From positions 1-64,000 of the forward strand of contig NZ_CALNWY010000013.1 in the NCBI RefSeq assembly GCF_940807255.1: a stretch of 64,000 nt of DNA, written 5' to 3'. The notes beneath the pieces are model-generated. The model searched no databases. It saw only the letters and a list, made by a program, of their open reading frames with translations, and was not told the origin of the DNA. This stretch comes from Mixta sp. Marseille-Q2659. GTDB lineage: Bacteria; Pseudomonadota; Gammaproteobacteria; Enterobacterales; Enterobacteriaceae. Made by a program: the position numbers and the translations under genes. Of the stretch, positions 1 to 10,048 are shown in pieces; the first letter of the stretch is position 1; every line of letters starts with the position of its first letter.

Positions 1-24
1 GTAATAACGAGGCCAGAGAAAATT

Positions 25-1194
25 ATGTCCGAACACATTGTGACGCCGTCGTCCGCAACTCCCGCTGTTGTTTCCCCGAAAAATGAAAAAATTAATCTGC
101 TCGATCTTAATCGTCAGCAGATGCGTGAATTTTTCCTTTCTCTGGGCGAGAAACCCTTCCGTGCCGATCAGGTTATGAAATGGATGTATCACTACTGCTG
201 TGATGACTTCGATGAAATGACCGACATCAATAAGGTGCTGCGTAATAAGCTTAAGCAGCTAACTGAAATCCGCGCCCCGGAAGTGGCTGAAGAAAAACGC
301 TCCGCCGATGGCACCATTAAATGGGCGATTCGCGTTGGCGATCAGCTGGTGGAAACGGTTTATATTCCTGAAGACGACCGCGCCACGTTGTGCGTTTCAT
401 CCCAGGTAGGCTGTGCGCTGGAGTGTAAATTCTGCTCAACCGCGCAGCAGGGCTTTAACCGCAACCTGCGCGTTTCTGAAATTATCGGTCAGGTGTGGCG
501 TGCCGCGAAAATTATCGGCGCCGCGAAAGTCACCGGTCAGCGTCCGATTACCAACGTCGTGATGATGGGAATGGGCGAGCCGCTGCTGAACCTGACGAAT
601 GTCGTGCCGGCGATGGAAATCATGCTGGATGACTTCGGTTTCGGCCTTTCCAAACGACGCGTAACGCTTTCCACCTCCGGCGTCGTGCCTGCGCTGGATA
701 AGCTGGGCGATATGATCGATGTCGCGCTGGCGATTTCCCTGCACGCGCCGAACGATAAGATCCGCGATGAAATCGTGCCGATTAATAAAAAATATAATAT
801 TGAGATGTTCCTGGATTCGGTGCGCCGTTATCTGGAAAAATCCAATGCCAATCAGGGTCGCGTTACCATTGAATATGTCATGCTCGATCATATCAATGAC
901 AGCACTGACGACGCGCATCAGCTGGCGGAATTGCTCAAGGATACGCCATCCAAGATCAACCTGATCCCCTGGAACCCCTTCCCGGGCGCGCCTTATGGCC
1001 GCAGCTCCAATAGTCGGGTCGATCGCTTCGCTAAGGTACTGATGAGCTATGGTTTTACTACCATTGTGCGTAAAACGCGCGGTGACGATATTGATGCCGC
1101 CTGCGGACAGTTGGCGGGCGATGTTATTGACCGCACCAAGCGTACGCTGCGCAAGAAAATGGTTGGCGAACAAATATCTGTGAAGGCGCTCTGA
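25..1194 (+). CDS. rlmN: Dual-specificity 23S rRNA/tRNA adenine-C2 methyltransferase RlmN
   Basis: Radical SAM enzyme that methylates C2 of A2503 in 23S rRNA and A37 in some tRNAs. The protein has 389 residues (E. coli 384) and follows the E. coli sequence almost throughout. The radical SAM Cys triad CxxxCxxC is at C130, C134 and C137. The two methyl-transfer cysteines are expected at C123 (TLCVSS) and C360 (DAACGQ), offset by 5 from E. coli C118 and C355. ATG start at 25. It opens the rlmN-pilF-rodZ-ispG-hisS-yfgM-bamB-der series, all on the same strand as in E. coli. Confidence 0.98.
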   Translation: MSEHIVTPSSATPAVVSPKNEKINLLDLNRQQMREFFLSLGEKPFRADQVMKWMYHYCCDDFDEMTDINKVLRNKLKQLTEIRAPEVAEEKRSADGTIKWAIRVGDQLVETVYIPEDDRATLCVSSQVGCALECKFCSTAQQGFNRNLRVSEIIGQVWRAAKIIGAAKVTGQRPITNVVMMGMGEPLLNLTNVVPAMEIMLDDFGFGLSKRRVTLSTSGVVPALDKLGDMIDVALAISLHAPNDKIRDEIVPINKKYNIEMFLDSVRRYLEKSNANQGRVTIEYVMLDHINDSTDDAHQLAELLKDTPSKINLIPWNPFPGAPYGRSSNSRVDRFAKVLMSYGFTTIVRKTRGDDIDAACGQLAGDVIDRTKRTLRKKMVGEQISVKAL

Positions 1195-1288
1195 AACCGC
1201 GCAAGAAAAGCGGGTTTCCAGCGTAGCAGCCTGCCTCCCTTGCTGAGTTTGGCGTAACATACCAGACTTCAGGATAGAAGGAGGCAGT

Positions 1289-2026
1289 ATGCGTAAAGGA
1301 TTACGATGGCTGGTTATGTTAGCGATGCTAACGTTAGCAGGCTGTGGCGGGCATCAACATGCCAGTGGCAGCGGAGAGATCCGCCTGCAGCTTGGGCTGA
1401 TCTATCTCTCGCAGAAAGATCTGCCCGCAGCGCGGCGCAATTTACAGCGTGCGTTGCAGGATGCGCCGAAGGATTATCGCGTTTTGCTGGCGATGGCGCG
1501 TCTTTATCAGCAAGAGGGCGATAGCGCAATGGCGCAGCATTATTTTCAGACGGCACTTGAATACGCCCCGGAAAATAATCATGCACTTAACAATTACGGT
1601 GCGTTTCTTTGCGGTTTAGGGCAGTATGATGCGGCGCATCAACAATTTACTCTGGCCGCACAGCAGAATTCTGCCGCAGCCAGGGCTGATAGCCAGGAAC
1701 GCGCCGGTTATTGCTATCTGCAGCAGGGAAATTACCCGGCTGCCCAGCAAGCGTTATTACAGGCGCTGCAAAGCGATCGGCAAAAAGCGAACGTGCTACT
1801 GGCCGAAGCTAATAAGCATCTTGAACGACAGGAGCCTGAACAAACGCGGCTTTTGTTGGAGGTATATCATCACAGCGCGCCTGCAACAGCAGAGAGCCTG
1901 TGGTTGGAGATTCGTTTCGCTGCGCTGGAACAGCGGACCGTAGATAAAGAACGTTACGGTCAACAACTGGCGCAAAATTTTCCACAATCGATACAGTACC
2001 AGCATTTTCTAGCTAATGAATACTGA
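1289..2026 (+). CDS. pilF: Type IV pilus biogenesis/stability TPR lipoprotein PilF (YfgA-adjacent)
   Basis: A 245-residue lipoprotein made of tetratricopeptide repeats. The lipobox LAGC places the lipidated cysteine at C19 after a short hydrophobic signal. TPR helices fill roughly residues 30-240, with repeated patterns such as [18 protein letters not shown] and [20 protein letters not shown]. In the family it assists pilotin-like assembly of type IV pilus secretin; in enterics the role is less clear. A strong ribosome site (GGAGG) precedes ATG 1289. Its 3' end overlaps rodZ by 11 bp, so the two are probably translated together. Confidence 0.93.
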   Translation: MRKGLRWLVMLAMLTLAGCGGHQHASGSGEIRLQLGLIYLSQKDLPAARRNLQRALQDAPKDYRVLLAMARLYQQEGDSAMAQHYFQTALEYAPENNHALNNYGAFLCGLGQYDAAHQQFTLAAQQNSAAARADSQERAGYCYLQQGNYPAAQQALLQALQSDRQKANVLLAEANKHLERQEPEQTRLLLEVYHHSAPATAESLWLEIRFAALEQRTVDKERYGQQLAQNFPQSIQYQHFLANEY

Positions 2027-3029
2027 AGCCACTCAAGATACAACAGCAGCAAATTCCACAGGCGCTCGCCTGCGTGCCGCCCGTGAGCAGATGGGGCTGA
2101 CGCAGCAAAATGTTGCTGAGCGTTTGTGCCTGAAACTTACCACCGTGCGAGATATTGAAGAGGACAAGGCGCCAGCCGATTTGGCCTCGACTTTTTTACG
2201 CGGTTATATCCGTTCTTACGCTCGCCTGGTGCATGTTCCGGAAGAGGAACTGCTGCCGATGATGGCAAAGCAGGCGCCGGTACGTGCAGCAAAAGTCGAG
2301 CCGATGCAGAGCTTCTCGCTGGGCAAACGTCGTAAAAAACGTGATGGCTGGCTGATGATTTTTACCTGGCTGGTCATCTTTGTCGTGGTCGGTTTGACCG
2401 GCGCCTGGTGGTGGCAAAATCATAAAGCCGCACAGGATGATCTGGTCTCGCTCTCCGATCAGAGCAGCACTGGCGATGATAACAGCCAGTCGATTCCGTT
2501 AAACGACGGTAGCGTTGAAACTGCGCCTCAGGCTGACAGCCAGGGCACCAGCGTGCCGTTAACCAATACGCCAGTAAACAATACGACCAGCGCGGCGGCC
2601 AATACCGCTGCGCCGGGCGCCAGCGCGCCGGTGCCGAATAATGCGGCACCAGTAGCGAACCCGAGTGATGCTAATGCTGTGGTATCGCCAAGCCAGGCGC
2701 CGGTGACTGAGCCAGCGCCTGCGGCTACCAACAGCTCGCCTTTGCCGACCGCCAGCGCCAGCGTTAGCGAACCTGCCGCAGACGCCAACACGGTGGTTCT
2801 GAATTTTAATGCGGACTGCTGGCTGGAAGTCACCGATGCGTCCGGCAAAAAACTGTTCAGCGGAATGCAGCGCAGTGGTGGTAAACTCAGCCTTTCCGGC
2901 ACCGCGCCTTATCGTCTGAAGATTGGCGCGCCGGCGGCTGTACAGGTACATTACCAGGGCCAGCCCGTTGATTTAAGTCGTTTTATTCGTACCAACCAGG
3001 TTGCCCGCCTGACGCTTGGGGCACAGTAA
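2016..3029 (+). CDS. rodZ: Cytoskeleton protein RodZ
   Basis: Bitopic membrane protein that links MreB to the cell-wall elongation machinery and so maintains rod shape. The 337 residues show an N-terminal Xre-like helix-turn-helix domain (about 17-75), a basic stretch GKRRKKRDG, one transmembrane helix (about 111-133), a long Ala/Pro/Thr/Asn-rich periplasmic linker (about 145-255) and a C-terminal DUF4115 beta domain (about 258-337, starting [13 protein letters not shown]). ATG 2016 lies inside the end of pilF (11-bp overlap). ispG follows 36 bp downstream. Confidence 0.96.
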   Translation: MNTEATQDTTAANSTGARLRAAREQMGLTQQNVAERLCLKLTTVRDIEEDKAPADLASTFLRGYIRSYARLVHVPEEELLPMMAKQAPVRAAKVEPMQSFSLGKRRKKRDGWLMIFTWLVIFVVVGLTGAWWWQNHKAAQDDLVSLSDQSSTGDDNSQSIPLNDGSVETAPQADSQGTSVPLTNTPVNNTTSAAANTAAPGASAPVPNNAAPVANPSDANAVVSPSQAPVTEPAPAATNSSPLPTASASVSEPAADANTVVLNFNADCWLEVTDASGKKLFSGMQRSGGKLSLSGTAPYRLKIGAPAAVQVHYQGQPVDLSRFIRTNQVARLTLGAQ

Positions 3030-3065
3030 GCCCTTTGTGCTTTGCGGCAATTATGGAGAAACAGC

Positions 3066-4187
3066 ATGCATAACGAAGCACCCATTATCCGTCGCAAATC
3101 AACGCGTATTTACGTCGGCAAGGTGCCAGTGGGTGACGGCGCGCCTATCGCCGTTCAATCCATGACCAATACGCGTACCACGGATGTGGAAGCGACGGTT
3201 AAACAAATTAAAGCACTGGAACGTGTCGGCGTAGATATAGTGCGCGTCTCAGTACCTACCATGGACGCGGCAGAAGCCTTTAAGCTTATCAAGCAGCAGG
3301 TCAATGTTCCGCTGGTCGCGGATATTCACTTTGATTACCGTATTGCGCTGAAAGTGGCGGAATATGGCGTTGACTGCCTGCGCATTAACCCCGGCAATAT
3401 CGGCAACAATGAGCGTATCCGCCAGGTTGTTGAGTGCGCGCGCGATCGTAATATCCCCATCCGTATCGGCGTCAACGCCGGCTCACTGGAAAAAGATCTG
3501 CAGGAAAAGTATGGCGAGCCGACGCCTCAGGCGCTGCTGGAGTCGGCGATGCGTCATGTTGATCATCTCGATCGGCTTAACTTCGATCAGTTTAAAGTGA
3601 GCGTAAAAGCCTCCGATGTCTTCCTGGCCGTCGAGTCTTATCGTCTGCTGGCGAAGCAGATCGATCAGCCTCTGCATCTGGGCATTACCGAAGCGGGCGG
3701 CGCGCGCGCTGGCGCAGTAAAATCAGCCATTGGTTTAGGGCTGCTGCTTTCGGAAGGGATTGGCGATACGCTGCGTATTTCACTGGCGGCCGATCCGGTT
3801 GAAGAGGTCAAAGTCGGTTTTGATATTCTGAAATCGCTGCGTATTCGTACCCGAGGCATCAACTTTATCGCCTGTCCGACCTGTTCGCGCCAGGAGTTTG
3901 ACGTTATCGGCACGGTCAATGCGCTGGAGCAGCGGCTGGAAGATATCATTACGCCGATGGATGTTTCCATCATCGGCTGCGTGGTTAACGGGCCGGGCGA
4001 AGCACTGGTTTCCACGCTTGGCGTAACCGGCAGCAATAAGAAAAGCGGCTTTTATGAAGACGGTGTACGTCAGCGCGATCGTCTCGATAATGACGATATG
4101 ATCGATCAGCTTGAAGCGCGCATCCGCGCCAAAGCGGCAATGCTCGACGAAACCCGCCGTATTAACGTGCAGCAGGTAGAAAAGTAA
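3066..4187 (+). CDS. ispG: 4-hydroxy-3-methylbut-2-en-1-yl diphosphate synthase IspG (GcpE)
   Basis: Penultimate enzyme of the MEP isoprenoid pathway, a 4Fe-4S enzyme that reductively opens 2-C-methylerythritol 2,4-cyclodiphosphate. The start ATG 3066 ([12 protein letters not shown]) is chosen because it matches the E. coli N terminus and is preceded by TGGAGAA; a longer frame begins at 3042 but adds residues foreign to the family. The 373-residue product keeps the cluster cysteines in [11 protein letters not shown] and [11 protein letters not shown]. It has one residue more than E. coli IspG (372), in the VRQRDRLD region. A double-stem terminator follows. Confidence 0.97.
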   Translation: MHNEAPIIRRKSTRIYVGKVPVGDGAPIAVQSMTNTRTTDVEATVKQIKALERVGVDIVRVSVPTMDAAEAFKLIKQQVNVPLVADIHFDYRIALKVAEYGVDCLRINPGNIGNNERIRQVVECARDRNIPIRIGVNAGSLEKDLQEKYGEPTPQALLESAMRHVDHLDRLNFDQFKVSVKASDVFLAVESYRLLAKQIDQPLHLGITEAGGARAGAVKSAIGLGLLLSEGIGDTLRISLAADPVEEVKVGFDILKSLRIRTRGINFIACPTCSRQEFDVIGTVNALEQRLEDIITPMDVSIIGCVVNGPGEALVSTLGVTGSNKKSGFYEDGVRQRDRLDNDDMIDQLEARIRAKAAMLDETRRINVQQVEK

Positions 4188-4219
4188 ACGGCAGCGTCAC
4201 ACCAGTGGCGCGCTGAATG

Positions 4220-4253
4220 AACCTGAACGGCTGAAGCCGCGCAGGTTTTTTTC
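4220..4253 (+). terminator. Rho-independent terminator after ispG
   Basis: AACCTG (4220-4225) pairs with CAGGTT (4242-4247), enclosing an inner CGGC-TGAA-GCCG hairpin, and runs into a T-tract interrupted by one C. It separates ispG from hisS. Confidence 0.75.
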
Positions 4254-4330
4254 TGTTTTAGGTTTCTGGGATTATCACCAGAACGGCCAGGCAATTTGCC
4301 TGGTGCAATTTACATATAGAGAGAAATGAC

Positions 4331-5605
4331 GTGGCGAAGAACATCCAGGCCATCCGCGGCATGAACGACTATTTGCCGGCCGACACCGTTGTCTGGCAGC
4401 GTATCGAAGGGATCCTTAAACAGGTGTTGGCCAGCTATGGCTACAGTGAAATCCGCCTGCCGGTCGTCGAGCATACGCCGCTGTTTAAGCGTGCGATTGG
4501 CGAAGTGACCGACGTAGTAGAAAAAGAGATGTACACCTTCGACGATCGCAACGGCGAAAGCCTGACGCTGCGCCCGGAAGGGACGGCTGGCTGTGTACGT
4601 GCAGGTATTGAGCATGGTCTGCTCTATAACCAGGAGCAGCGTCTGTGGTACATGGGGCCGATGTTCCGCTATGAGCGTCCGCAAAAAGGCCGCTATCGCC
4701 AGTTCCACCAAATCGGCGCGGAAGTGTTTGGCCTGCAGGGGCCGGATATTGATGCCGAACTGATTATGATGACCGCCCGCTGGTGGAAAGCGCTGGGCAT
4801 TGCCGATCACGTTGCGCTGGAGTTGAACTCCATCGGCTCCCTCGACGCGCGCGCTAACTATCGTGACGCGCTGGTGGCGTTCCTGGAGCAGCATAAAGAG
4901 AAGCTGGACGAAGACTGTAAGCGTCGTATGTACAGCAACCCGCTGCGCGTGCTGGACAGCAAAAACCCGGACGTACAGGCACTGTTAAACGATGCGCCGA
5001 CATTGGGCGACTATCTCGACGACGAATCACGCGAGCATTTTAATGGCCTGTGCGCGCTGCTGGATAGCGTCGGTATCGCTTACACCATTAACCAGCGTCT
5101 GGTGCGCGGCCTCGACTACTATAACCGCACCGTGTTTGAGTGGGTAACCACCAGCCTGGGCGCGCAGGGCACCGTTTGTGCCGGCGGCCGTTACGACGGC
5201 CTCGTTGAACAGCTGGGCGGACGCGCTACGCCGGGCGTCGGTTTCGCTATGGGCATGGAGCGTCTGGTACTGCTGGTGCAGGCGGTAAACCCTGATTTTG
5301 AACCGTCACGTATTGTTGATGTCTATGTTATCGCTTCGGGCCAGGGCGTGCAGTCCGCTGCTATGCAGCTGGCGGAGCAGGTGCGCGATGCCGCGCCTGC
5401 GCTGAAGCTGATGACTAACTTCGGCGGCGGTAACTTTAAGAAGCAGTTTGCTCGTGCCGATAAGTGGGGCGCTCGCGTTGCGCTGGTATTGGGCGAAGAT
5501 GAAGTCAAAGCCGGGCAGGTAGTGGTTAAAGACCTGCGCAGCGGTGAGCAACAAACGCTGGCGCAAAATGATGTCGCCGCGGCGTTAGTCACGCTGCTGT
5601 CATAA
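4331..5605 (+). CDS. hisS: Histidine-tRNA ligase HisS
   Basis: Class II aminoacyl-tRNA synthetase that charges tRNA-His. The 424-residue product matches E. coli HisS in length and sequence. Motif 2 is visible as [17 protein letters not shown]; the histidine-specific signatures are [15 protein letters not shown] and GGRYDGL; motif 3 is in [13 protein letters not shown]-terminal anticodon-binding domain occupies about 330-424. Translation starts at GTG 4331 ([16 protein letters not shown]), as in E. coli, behind AGAGAG. yfgM begins 36 bp downstream in the same direction. Confidence 0.98.
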   Translation: MAKNIQAIRGMNDYLPADTVVWQRIEGILKQVLASYGYSEIRLPVVEHTPLFKRAIGEVTDVVEKEMYTFDDRNGESLTLRPEGTAGCVRAGIEHGLLYNQEQRLWYMGPMFRYERPQKGRYRQFHQIGAEVFGLQGPDIDAELIMMTARWWKALGIADHVALELNSIGSLDARANYRDALVAFLEQHKEKLDEDCKRRMYSNPLRVLDSKNPDVQALLNDAPTLGDYLDDESREHFNGLCALLDSVGIAYTINQRLVRGLDYYNRTVFEWVTTSLGAQGTVCAGGRYDGLVEQLGGRATPGVGFAMGMERLVLLVQAVNPDFEPSRIVDVYVIASGQGVQSAAMQLAEQVRDAAPALKLMTNFGGGNFKKQFARADKWGARVALVLGEDEVKAGQVVVKDLRSGEQQTLAQNDVAAALVTLLS

Positions 5606-5641
5606 GCACTTACGGCAGGAACAGTTAAGGAGAAGGATTGC

Positions 5642-6258
5642 GTGGAAGTTTACAGCAACGAAAACGAACAGGTGGACGCGCTCCGTCGTTTTTTTGCCAA
5701 TAACGGCAAAGCATTGGCGATCGGTGTGGTGCTGGGCATTGGCGCTCTGGTCGGCTGGCGCTACTGGAGTACGCACCAGGATACCTCTGCACGTGAAGTG
5801 TCGGCGAATTATCAGCAGGTTACCAGCGCGCTGGACGCCAACAAGCCGCAGACGCTGGAAGCGGCGGCAAAGTTCGCCAGTGAAAACAGCAATACCTATG
5901 GTGCGCTGGCCTCGCTCGATCTGGCGAAGCAGTACGTTGATAAAAACGAGCTGGCGAAAGCGGCCACGCAGTTACAGAACGGCATCAAAATACGCAGGAC
6001 GCCAATCTACAGGCGGTCATGAATCTGCGTGTGGCGCGTATCCAGCTCCAGCAAAAGCAGGCTGACGACGCGCTGAAAACCCTGGATAGCGTAAAAGGCG
6101 AGGGCTGGACGGCCATCGTCGCAGATATTCGCGGTGAAGCGCTGCTGAGCAAGGGCGACAAGCAAGGCGCCCGCGATGCCTGGAGTAAGGGGATCGATTC
6201 CGAGGCGTCTCCGGCGCTGAAAGAAATGATGCAGATGAAGATGAATAACTTAGGTTAA
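5642..6258 (+). pseudogene. yfgM: YfgM, periplasmic TPR-like chaperone partner of SecYEG/PpiD, frameshifted
   Basis: YfgM is a single-span inner-membrane protein with a periplasmic TPR-like domain; in E. coli it associates with PpiD and the SecYEG translocon. Here the reading frame is split. GTG 5642 reads through the membrane helix (about residues 23-42) and the first repeats, to GIK at 5981-5989. It then runs off frame and stops at 6022. The +2-shifted frame resumes with TQDANLQAVMNLRVARIQ and runs to 6258. One missing A in the AAAA run at 5987-5990 would restore a 205-residue protein (E. coli 206). Everything else is well conserved, so this is either a very recent mutation or a homopolymer sequencing/assembly error. 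Confidence 0.9.
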
Positions 6259-6277
6259 GCCATTAAAGAGAGAGCGC

Positions 6278-7459
6278 ATGGAATTACGTAAATACCTGCT
6301 GCCAGGGCTGATTTCAGTCACTTTACTCAGCGGTTGCTCGCTGTTTAGCGGCGAAGAAGATGTCGTCAAAATGGCCCCGTTGCCGAAAGTTGAAAACCAG
6401 TTCGATCCGCAGGAAGTGTGGAGTACCTCTGTCGGCGACGGCATCGGCGACTTCTACTCAAATCTGCATCCCGCCTGGCAGGATGGCACCGTTTATGCCG
6501 CCGATCGTTTTGGCATCGTTAAGGCGCTGGACGCTGGTGACGGTTCGCAGAAATGGAAAGTAAACCTTTCTACCGATAATGGCTTCTTCTCGAAAAATAC
6601 GCCAGCGCTGCTCTCTGGCGGCGTTACCGCAGCGGGCGAACATATCTATATCGGCAGCGAGCGCGCGCTGGTTTATGCATTGAACAGCGCTGATGGTTCC
6701 GTTGCCTGGCAGACAAAAGTGGCTGGCGAAGCACTTTCGCGTCCGGTGGTCAGCGATGGCCTGGTGCTGATTCACACCAGCAACGGCATGTTGCAGGGGC
6801 TGGATCAGAGCAGCGGCGTTGTGAAATGGACGGTTAACCTCGATATGCCAGCGCTGTCGCTGCGCGGCGAATCGGCGCCTGCAACCGCCTTCGGCGGCGC
6901 AATCGTGGGCGGTGATAACGGCCGCGTCAGCGCGGTGATCCTGAATCAGGGCCAGATTATCTGGCAGCAGCGTATTTCCCAGCCGAGCGGCGCGACCGAA
7001 ATCGATCGCCTGAGCGATGTGGACACCACGCCGGTCATCGTTAACGGCGTTGTTTACGCGTTGGCCTACAACGGCAACCTGACCGCGCTGGATCTGCGCT
7101 CCGGCCAGATTTTGTGGAAACGTGAAATCGGTTCGGTGAAAGACTTTATTGTTGATGCAGGCCGTATCTATCTGGTCGATCAGGACGATCGTATCGTGGC
7201 GCTGAACGCCGACGGCGGCGTTGCTATCTGGCGCCAGAGCGATCTGTTGCACCGTAACCTGACTTCGCCGGTTCTCTACAACGGCTATATTGTGGTTGGC
7301 GACAGCGAAGGTTATCTGCACTGGCTGAATACCGACGATGGACGTTTCGTCGCCCAGCAGAAAGTTGACGGCTCCGGCTTCCAGACGGAACCGGTCGTCG
7401 CCAGCGATAAGCTGCTGATTCAGGCGAAAAACGGCGAAGTCTATTCCATCAAGCGTTAA
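6278..7459 (+). CDS. bamB: Outer membrane protein assembly lipoprotein BamB
   Basis: Lipoprotein component of the Bam complex that folds and inserts outer-membrane beta-barrel proteins. The 393-residue product (E. coli 392) has a signal peptide with lipobox LSGC, lipidated at C20, followed by an eight-bladed PQQ-like beta-propeller. Recurrent blade motifs are visible (ALDAGDGSQKWKV, ALNSADGSVAWQT, ALDLRSGQILWKR). It lies 19 bp after the yfgM frame, so the frameshift upstream could affect its translation by polarity. A terminator follows. Confidence 0.97.
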   Translation: MELRKYLLPGLISVTLLSGCSLFSGEEDVVKMAPLPKVENQFDPQEVWSTSVGDGIGDFYSNLHPAWQDGTVYAADRFGIVKALDAGDGSQKWKVNLSTDNGFFSKNTPALLSGGVTAAGEHIYIGSERALVYALNSADGSVAWQTKVAGEALSRPVVSDGLVLIHTSNGMLQGLDQSSGVVKWTVNLDMPALSLRGESAPATAFGGAIVGGDNGRVSAVILNQGQIIWQQRISQPSGATEIDRLSDVDTTPVIVNGVVYALAYNGNLTALDLRSGQILWKREIGSVKDFIVDAGRIYLVDQDDRIVALNADGGVAIWRQSDLLHRNLTSPVLYNGYIVVGDSEGYLHWLNTDDGRFVAQQKVDGSGFQTEPVVASDKLLIQAKNGEVYSIKR

Positions 7460-7487
7460 CCCCTGGCGGTGAACGCATAGCTGATTA

Positions 7488-7523
7488 ACGGCTCCTGGCT
7501 TACAGGGGCCGTTTCGTTTTTTT
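7488..7523 (+). terminator. Rho-independent terminator after bamB
   Basis: A 10-bp stem (ACGGCTCCTG at 7488-7497 with CAGGGGCCGT at 7503-7512, one G-T pair) and a GCTTA loop, followed by a T-rich tail. Confidence 0.75.
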
Positions 7524-7629
7524 GACGGCGTGTTATCCTTAGCGCCTTCAGCCTGATCGGGGCGGCGCTGACCGTTTATACTAACCTGTTCAGGCTTCTG
7601 ATTTTTCGTTTCGTAATGAGGCTTTATTT

Positions 7630-9120
7630 ATGATACCTGTGGTCGCGCTGGTTGGGCGTCCTAACGTGGGCAAATCCACCCTGTTCAACCGTTTAACGCG
7701 CACCCGCGATGCGCTGGTGGCTGATTTCCCCGGTCTGACGCGCGATCGTAAATACGGGCGCGCCGAGGTAGAAGGGCGAGAATTTATCGTCATTGATACC
7801 GGCGGTATTGACGGCACTGAAGATGGCGTGGAAACCCGAATGGCGGAACAGTCGCTGCTGGCGATTGAAGAAGCGGATGTGGTGCTGTTTATGGTTGACG
7901 CCCGTGCCGGCCTGATGCCAGCCGATCAGGCGATAGCCAAGCATCTGCGCTCGCGCGAAAAAGCGACGTTCCTGGTGGCGAACAAAACTGACGGCCTGGA
8001 CGCGGACAGCGCGGTTGTCGATTTTTACGCGCTGGGCCTGGGCGAAATTCACTCTATCGCCGCTTCGCACGGCCGTGGCGTCACTTCGCTGCTGGAAACG
8101 GCGCTGCTGCCGTGGATGGACGAAGTGGCACCGGCGGAACCGCTGACCGAAGAGGAAGAGAACGAGGCATACTGGGCGGCGCTGGAAGCCAAAGAAAACG
8201 GTGAAGAGGCCGAGGAGGAAGAAGAAGACTTCGACCCGACCGGTCTGCCGGTAAAAATTGCCATTGTTGGCCGTCCTAACGTAGGTAAGTCAACGCTTAC
8301 CAACCGTATTCTGGGCGAAGATCGCGTGGTGGTTTACGATATGCCGGGCACCACGCGCGACAGTATCTATATTCCGATGGAGCGTGACGATCGCGAATAT
8401 ATTCTGATCGATACCGCTGGCGTACGTAAGCGCGGCAAGGTTACCGATACCGTTGAGAAGTTCTCGGTGATCAAAACGCTACAGGCGATTGAAGATGCCA
8501 ACGTCGTGCTGCTGGTGATTGATGCCCGCCAGGGGATTTCCGATCAGGATCTCTCGCTGCTGGGCTTTGTGCTGAATAGTGGGCGCTCACTGGTGATTGT
8601 GGTCAACAAGTGGGATGGCCTGTCGCAGGAAATTAAAGATGAAGTGAAAGAGACGCTCGATTTCCGTCTGGGCTTTATCGATTTCGCCCGCGTTCACTTT
8701 ATTTCTGCTCTGCATGGCAGCGGCGTCGGCAACCTGTTTGAATCCATTAACGAAGCCTACGATTGTTCAACCCGTCGCGTCGGCACATCTATGCTGACGC
8801 GTATTATGACGATGGCCGCTGACGATCATCAGCCGCCTTTGGTGCGCGGTCGCCGCGTGAAGCTGAAATATGCGCACGCCGGTGGCTATAACCCGCCGAT
8901 CGTGGTCATTCACGGCAACCAGGTTAAGGATCTGCCGGACTCTTACAAGCGTTACCTGATGAACTACTTCCGTCGTTCGCTGAACGTGATGGGGACGCCG
9001 ATCCGTATCCAGTTTAAAGAGGGCGACAACCCGTTTGCGGGCAAACGCAACCTGTTGACGCCAAATCAGCAGCGTAAGCGTAAGCGTCTGCTGTCGCATC
9101 TTAAAAAGAATAAGCGTTAA
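7630..9120 (+). CDS. der: Ribosome assembly GTPase Der (EngA)
   Basis: Essential double-domain GTPase needed for 50S subunit maturation. Two tandem G domains are plain: the first P-loop GRPNVGKST is at residues 9-17 and the second at 214-222. Each has a DxxG switch (DTGGID, DTAGVR) and an NKxD motif (NKTD, NKWD). A very acidic linker ([14 protein letters not shown] type) joins them. A KH-like domain (about 360-450) and a basic tail ([18 protein letters not shown]) complete the 496 residues. ATG 7630. It is separated from bamB by a terminator and about 105 bp that may hold its own promoter. Confidence 0.98.
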   Translation: MIPVVALVGRPNVGKSTLFNRLTRTRDALVADFPGLTRDRKYGRAEVEGREFIVIDTGGIDGTEDGVETRMAEQSLLAIEEADVVLFMVDARAGLMPADQAIAKHLRSREKATFLVANKTDGLDADSAVVDFYALGLGEIHSIAASHGRGVTSLLETALLPWMDEVAPAEPLTEEEENEAYWAALEAKENGEEAEEEEEDFDPTGLPVKIAIVGRPNVGKSTLTNRILGEDRVVVYDMPGTTRDSIYIPMERDDREYILIDTAGVRKRGKVTDTVEKFSVIKTLQAIEDANVVLLVIDARQGISDQDLSLLGFVLNSGRSLVIVVNKWDGLSQEIKDEVKETLDFRLGFIDFARVHFISALHGSGVGNLFESINEAYDCSTRRVGTSMLTRIMTMAADDHQPPLVRGRRVKLKYAHAGGYNPPIVVIHGNQVKDLPDSYKRYLMNYFRRSLNVMGTPIRIQFKEGDNPFAGKRNLLTPNQQRKRKRLLSHLKKNKR

Positions 9121-9124
9121 TGAA

Positions 9125-9155
9125 TAAGGGCTGCGGAAACGCGGCCCTTTTCTTT
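9125..9155 (+). terminator. Rho-independent terminator after der
   Basis: AAGGGCTGC (9126-9134) pairs with GCGGCCCTT (9141-9149) around a GGAAAC loop, followed by a T-rich tail. Confidence 0.7.
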
Positions 9156-9262
9156 AGCAATATTATTGAGCAGCGGGAACGTAAATCAGAGAATTGGGTT
9201 TCTGTTACCGTTATTGTGGGAAGGATGATTCTCAAGCCAGCGGCGTATTACAGGAATATCTC

Positions 9263-9481
9263 ATGCAGCTATGTGAAAAATGTCAGCATACGCTGACGCT
9301 TACCGACAGTGATTTTTATTGTGAACAGTGCGGCGCGCATTATGCGCGTCAGGCGTTATGTCCCGACTGCCATCAGCCGTTACAGGTTCTGACCGCCTGC
9401 GGCGCAACCGACTATTTTTGCCAGCACGGACATGGGCTCATTTCTAAAAAACGCCTTGAATTTATAGCGGTAAGCCAGTAA
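9263..9481 (+). CDS. yfgJ: Zinc-ribbon protein YfgJ
   Basis: A 72-residue small protein with paired CxxC knuckles (CEKC, CEQC, CPDC) plus a Cys/His-rich C terminus (FCQHGHGLISKKR), typical of the YfgJ/DUF1407 zinc-ribbon family. The C-terminal half is almost identical to E. coli YfgJ (71 residues). ATG 9263 is chosen over the in-frame upstream start at 9194 because it is preceded by CAGGAAT and matches the family length. Function is unknown. In E. coli it lies next to xseA; here about 10 kb of accessory genes separates the two. Confidence 0.92.
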   Translation: MQLCEKCQHTLTLTDSDFYCEQCGAHYARQALCPDCHQPLQVLTACGATDYFCQHGHGLISKKRLEFIAVSQ

Positions 9482-10048
9482 ATCGCGGCGTCAGGCGTCA
9501 TAGGATTTTATGGTAAGCCTGGCGCGGCTCCTTCTGCTTTTCAGCATTCACATTAAGCGTTGCGCCGCTTATTTTCGCCTCCCGGATACTTTCTTGTGTC
9601 CGCTTATCAGATACTTTTCGTTTTTGAAAGGGCCCCACTGTTCCTCTTATTGCTCAGCGTTCCCCTTTATAACCGAGCCAGCTGCTGCTTCTCTTATTTC
9701 CCAGCCTCAAATGTTGCCTTTCACGGAACCGGACAGAAGCGTCGCCCTTCTGTTTTTTAAACTAAGATTTATCTGAGCATTCTTTTCAGCAAAAGTGCGA
9801 ATTTTCGCGCTCTTGTTAAAAAATTGTTTATTAAATTATGTACCGGTTGGTACAATCCGGCGCGCTGAGGATGATCCTCCGCTTCCCTGGCTCAGGTATC
9901 GGCGATTGAAGATGCCTGCAGCCAGCGGTCAGGCATCACCTGCTTCAGCGAATTAAATTGTCATGGTTTGAGCATTAGCTCATCAGCGCCGACGTAAATC
10001 GCGACGTACAGAGTTAACAAACCTCGGTTTCACCAGGAGAGTTTTACT
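9482..10048 (+). promoter_or_regulatory. 567-bp gap upstream of the PQQ dehydrogenase gene, with a palindromic operator candidate
   Basis: No convincing gene. A 16-bp palindrome with arms TGTACC/GGTACA and a GGTT centre lies at 9839-9854, a form typical of TetR-type operators. About 195 bp of leader separates it from the start codon at 10049, and part of this leader can fold (GAGGATGATCCTCC near 9868-9881). An 88-codon open frame at 9510-9776 has no family resemblance and is treated as chance. Confidence 0.4.

Noticed and set aside
436..1260. Long antisense frame within rlmN
   Set aside because: Shadow of the conserved rlmN coding sequence; no independent support. The same applies to the long antisense frames in guaA, guaB, bamB, hutU, mgtE and ppx.
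9510..9776. 88-codon open frame between yfgJ and gcd
   Set aside because: No ribosome site, no family resemblance, and odd hydrophobic/Cys-rich composition; treated as chance.
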